From Magnetococcus sp. PR-3 (GTDB taxonomy: Bacteria; Pseudomonadota; Magnetococcia; Magnetococcales; Magnetococcaceae), in NCBI RefSeq assembly GCF_036689865.1, contig NZ_JBAHUQ010000001.1, forward strand, positions 496,001 through 560,000: a DNA stretch of 64,000 nt, given 5' to 3'. Made by a program: the position numbers and the translations under genes. Below are positions 49,401-55,400 of the stretch, in pieces (position 1 is the first letter of the stretch; each line of letters opens with the position of its first letter). Below the pieces are notes generated by a model. That model saw nothing but the letters and a program-made list of their open reading frames with translations, had not been told where the DNA came from and did not search any database.

Positions 49401-52400
49401 GGTGGTGTTAATGGCGTTATGGACAGAGATGATATTACCGTAAACAGATAACGGTCCAGCAAGGGTTAGATCTGTTGCTAAATTGACGGTATTGGCGGTA
49501 TTAAGAAAGCTGCTGTAGACCGTATCACCGGCCAAACCAGTACCGCTGTAGTTACCAATGGTCAAGCCACTCAAACCAGAGAGGGTGTTGAGGATAAGGT
49601 AACGGTTATCGGAGATACCATCTCCCAACGTGGTGGAGAGGTTATCCGAGCTTACGGTACCGCGCAGATCAAAATCCTGAGCGCCAAAGCTGTTATTGTC
49701 CGACGCCAGGTAGAGATGCCCTGCACTATTCAGGGTCAAGGTGCCGCTGTTGGCATAGTTTTTAATGGCATCTGCAATCAAAACCACATCACCCGTGCCT
49801 GTGGTGATGGTCGAGGCCCCATCAAGAGCGATACCGTTAATATGGGTGTTGACATCAGCACCAGATCCAGCCCAGATCATGACATCCCCACCCGAGGTGG
49901 TGATGGTAGAGCTGTTCAGATCCAAGGCATTATGATTGTAGGAAGCATGCCCCACGCTGGGCCCATCACCTACCGTTAAACCGTTCCAGGTTGTGGTTCC
50001 ATTGGTACTGTTGCTGCCCCCAATCCAAACATGACCACCATTGGTGGTGATATTTCCATTGATACCCATGCCACCATGCTGGTTATTAGCATGGTCAGAC
50101 CACAAAATGGTATGCAAGGAAGCGGTACCGCTGACTGTTATATCTCCATAGAGATTCAAACGACTGTTGGATTTCAGGGTCAGGGTACCGATACCTGCGG
50201 TTTTACTGATGGTCACACCACTATTGAGTTGAATACCTGGGTTGGACGAACCGGAGGCGGTGATAAGAATATCCCCAGTTCCGCTTTGGGTCATGTTGGC
50301 GGAGATGATCACATCTTCACCATAAGCGGTTAAAGCACCAGAGAAAGTGTAAGCTGAATTAATATTAACATCGTGTACCGTATTACTGGCAGACCCAATG
50401 GTGACAGAACTCAGTGTTGAACCAGAAGCATCAAACCAACTGCTGTAGATCTCCTCACCAAAGGCTGTACTGGTGGTAGAGGGCTGCCAGTTAAAATGAC
50501 CACTGGTCTGTAGGGTCGCATTGGCAGCAACCTCATATTGATCGGACCGAATGGTGATATCACTGCTGCTGGCAGTTATTGATGATCCCGCTTTGGAGCC
50601 AATGTAACCCGCTGCGGCAAGGTTCATCCAGGTATTGGCTTCCCCCCCACCAAAGATATTGATGGCCCCACTGACAGCCAGGATTTCATAGCTGTCATGG
50701 ATATTGAGGTTTTCACCCACACCATTGCTTCGGGTGCTGTTGGCGGTTATATCAATACCACCACCAACCCCTGTGGCATGCACTTTAAAAGAGCCGCTGG
50801 AGAGGGCAATAATCCCGTGTGGATCATACCCTTGACTGATACCACTTAAGCTAATGGCGGTAGCCGATGGTGGTGTGCAGGCCGGATTGGCCACAGAGTC
50901 ACAGCTACCCGGCGTATAAGAGGAGGTCATGGTGGTACCCGCCCCCCCAAAGTAGAGGCCGGAATCATAATGGTTGCTCGCGGTAGCATAGCTGTAGCCA
51001 TCCAGGGTAATCGTCCCGCTACCGGCGCTAATATCCATGCTACCGCTATCCCAACCAACCCCCCAGGCTGGATTAGAAGTGAGCACAGCACCACTCAACG
51101 ATTGTCCCCGCATAAGGATGTTACCACCATTGGAGGCGATGGTGGTGTTCCCCATTAAGGTGATACCCGCACCGAAAGAGGTCGTGGCTCCTGTCGCATA
51201 ACCGCTGCCACTGGCATCCCCCCCAGCCAAAGTGATGTCGCCCCCCAGGGTTTGTAGATTTAAACCGTTGGAGAAGTAGATCAAGCCTAAACCGATGCCA
51301 TCGGTATTGGATGTCAACAGCACATCACCACCCGACTGATCCGGCGTACCGTCCAGGTTGGAATCCCCAGTAATGATGGAAACAGAACCCGAAGCGGTGC
51401 TGAAGATACTCGCGGTTGCCATTAGGGAGATACCCGCACCACTGTTACGTGTGGTCAGGTTGGCATTATTCTGGTCAATGGTCCGGCCATAGATGGTGAT
51501 GGGCCCATAGGCGGTCAGGTCGGTATAAAAAATGACATCATGGTTGTTGGTGCTGTCACCAATGCTGATGCTGCTAAATGTACTGCCAAAAATGTACTCA
51601 TCAGGTAAGGTAAGCGCCTCACCAAAGGTTGTACCGCTGCGGGAACGAATACTCAACGCCCCCGTACCGGCTACCGAAATCAACCCCGTATTACTGGCGG
51701 AACCTGAATTCGTAATACCTGTGGTCAGATCATCCGAGAGGAAGGTGATATTGCCACTGTTGGCATCTCCCACAATGATATTGGCGTTGGAGACATCACG
51801 CGCATTTAAACGTAATCCATAACCACTGGCATCGGTATAGGGGCCACTGCTGGAGAGAGTAATGTCCCCCCCATCGGTGGTCGTTGAGATGATGCTGCTG
51901 TTGGAGTAGTTGCGGATATGCATACCCACATGGGTGGCACCGCCATCCACGGCATCACCGGTCAACACAATGTTGCCGGTGGTGGAGCTGAGGGTGACAT
52001 CATCCCCACCATAGGTGCGGATACCCAAACCATTACCCCAGGTGGAGGTATGGGTTGAACTCTGCACCCCAGTAATTGAGATATTCCCTGTGGTGGAGCT
52101 CAGCGTAACGTTTCCGGTTGAGGAACTGTAGGGCATGGAGGTGCCAATCCAGACACCCACACCACGGGTATAACGTGTGGTACTGGCCAACTCCCCATCA
52201 ATGCTTAGATGGCCTGCACCCGTAGAGATCGTCGAATCATCAACAATATTAATACCCTTGGCATAACTGGCCGTGCCAGAGGTAACGTTATGGATCCCCT
52301 TAAGGGTCACCGCCCCACCAGCTGTCGTAATGGTGGTTTTACGAACATCAACACCATTACTCCAGTTACCATTGGTGCTATCGGCATATCCATACACCGA

Positions 52401-55400
52401 CAGGTTACCACCACCAGTCAGAATGGTCGTTCCGGTCAAATAGGCGGCCACGCCCCAACCCGACGGGTTGACACTGTAGCCATCCCCAACCGTTAACGCC
52501 ACCCCACCACTATAGGGTGTCCAACTGGTACCCAGCCCATGACTGTTGTGGTTACCCCCAATCCAGACCCCGCCACCTAACGTGGTGAGAGTATTGTTCT
52601 CCAGCTTTACCCGGCCAGTACCATCATCATTGCTATCGGACAGAAACACCAAATGGGTGCGGCCCGTGGTACTGGTGATATCCCCCGTAACTTCAACCGT
52701 GCCCTGCCCTTCAAAACGCATATAGCTCTCGTAGGCACCGCTGCGGGTCAGATTACCCGTGACATCAATATCATGGCCATAAACCGTAACAGAACCCGCC
52801 ACAGAGAGCGTGCTGTTGAGGGTGACATCCTGGCTGTTGGTGGAGAGACCGATGGTTATAGAACTGGGGCTGGCGCCACTGAGATCAAACCAAGAGGTAG
52901 AGACCGATTCACCAAAGGAGGTGCTGCCACTGCCGGGTAGCCAGTTCCAGGCACCGGATGTGGTCACAGCTGGCGCACCACCGGAGAGGGTGTAGTTATC
53001 TGACTGAATGGTGATGTTGCTACTGCTACTGGTTAGGGATGTGCCCGCTTTGGCACCAACATCCCCACCACTTGTGGCATAAAAGATGGTGCCTGTTTCT
53101 CCCCCTCCAACTAAGCTGATATTCCCACTAGCTGCCAGAATTTCAAAGGGATCCTGAAAGGCAAAGTTATACCCCACGCTGTTGCTACGGGTATTGAAGG
53201 CGTTCATGGTAATGCCGCCCGTGCCGGTGGCATGCACCTTTAACGATCCAGACGATTTTGCATGAATTCCAACGGTATTATATCCCTGTCCCGTACCACT
53301 TAAGCTAATGGCGGTGCCGTAGCTGGTCGTGGGGATACAGGCGGGATCGATAAGCATATCGCAGCTGCCTGAGACACCACCGTAAGCTGAAGTGATGGTG
53401 GTACCACTGCCGCCAAAATAGAGCCCCGCATCGTAACTGTTGGTACTGCTGTCGTAACTGTAGCCATCCAGCGTAATGGTACCGCTGCCACTGTCGATGC
53501 TGGTACTACCAGCGTACCAACCAATGCCCCAGGCGCCATTCCCATTAGAGATAGCGCTGCTAAGGGATTTACCCCGCATGACAATGTTGCCACCACTGGA
53601 GGCAATGGTAACCCCCCCTTCAATACGAATACCCTCCGCCGTGGCATTGGCCACCCCCTCGGCATACCCACTGGCGGAGAAATCCCCCCCACCCAACGTA
53701 ATATTACCACCCAACGTCTTGATGGTTAGACCGCTGGCAAAGCGAATTTGCCCACCATTTGCCCCATCGGTGTTGGCAGCCATCAAAACCTGACCACCAG
53801 ACTGATCCGGCGCCCCATCACTGTTAGAGTCCCCAGTAATCAAGGAAATGGCACTGCTATTGCTGTTTTTGATATCCCCGGCGGCATACAATCCGATCCC
53901 GGCACCAGACAGGGTGGTGCTCAGATTGCCGTTGACATGCACATCCCCCCCATAGACCGTAATATGGCCACTGCTGGTCAGGTTGCTGTCCAGGTAGACA
54001 TCCTGGGTATTACCCGATGTGCCGATGGTAACTGGGCCAAAGCTCTGGCCACTGGTGCTAAACCACTGGGTTCGAACCGCAGAGCTAAAACTGGTACTGC
54101 TGCTGGAAGGTAACCAGTTCCATGCACCGCTACTGTTTAGATAGGGGGTGTAGCCGTTAAACTGGTAGTTATCGGCACGCAAGGTAAAGCTACTGCTACT
54201 GCTGGTCACCACCGTGCCAGCCTTGGCACCGATATAACCATTATCGGCAATGTAGAGCCAGGATCCTGTCTCACCAGCCAAATTCAGGTTAATATCCCCG
54301 GAACTGGCAAGGATTTCATAAGGATCCTGAAAAACCAGGTTATCGCCCACACCCGCACTACGGGTGTTGGTACTGGTCAGGGTAATACCGCTGGTTCCGG
54401 TGGCGTGAAGTTTAAACGCACCGGAGGAGTTGGCCTGTATGCCGTAGGTATCGTTACCTTGGGCGGTACCGGTCAGGGTAATGGCAGCCAGTGAAGCCCC
54501 GCCGTTATAGGCCGATGCGATGGAGGTACCGGTTCCACCAAAGTAAATACCCGTATCATAGGTACCCATCGAGCTATCATAGGTTTCCCCAACAATCGTT
54601 ACCGTGCCACTGCCGCTGTCGATGCTGGTGCTGCCAGAGAACCAACCAACACCCCACGCTCCATGGCCATTGGTAATGGCACCGTTCAAGGAGCGGCCAC
54701 GCATGATGATGTTACCGCCCTTGGAGGCCAGGGTGACGCCCCCTTCGATACGAATCCCCTCGGCGGTCAGATCTGAGGTACCCTCGGCATAACCACTACC
54801 TACACTATTTCCACCGGCCAGGGTGATGCTACCGCCAAGGGTTTGAATGTTTAAACCACTGGTAAAGCGGATTTGACCACCAGCAACACCATCGGTATTG
54901 GCGGCCAACAACACACTGCCGCCACTATAATCCGGCACACCGTCCAGATTGGAATCGCCGGTGACCATGGTCACCGAACTGCTGCCACTAATGCTCTCTG
55001 ACGCCAACAGGGAGATGCTATACGCCCCATATTGAGTGGTTAGATTACCATCAATGGTCAGGTTTTGGCCTGAGAGGGTAATGCTACCACCGGTAATACT
55101 CTGATTGACATCGATCAAGCCACCATAAAGGGCCACAGAACTGCTGGCGGTGATGGCCTCATCCACAACAATATTAGAGCTGTTACTACCATGGCCCAGC
55201 GTAAAGGAGGTCAGGGATTGGCTGGCGGTATCAAACCAGGAGGTATAGAGCGTCTGCCCAAAGCGCCCACTGAATGGGGTAACGCTTACACCACCATAGG
55301 TTTGCAAGGTGGGCGCTACCGTCAGGTCAAATTTGTCCGACTGGATGGTGATGTAACTATAGCTCGAGTTAACGCTGCTACCGGTTTTGCCACCGATATA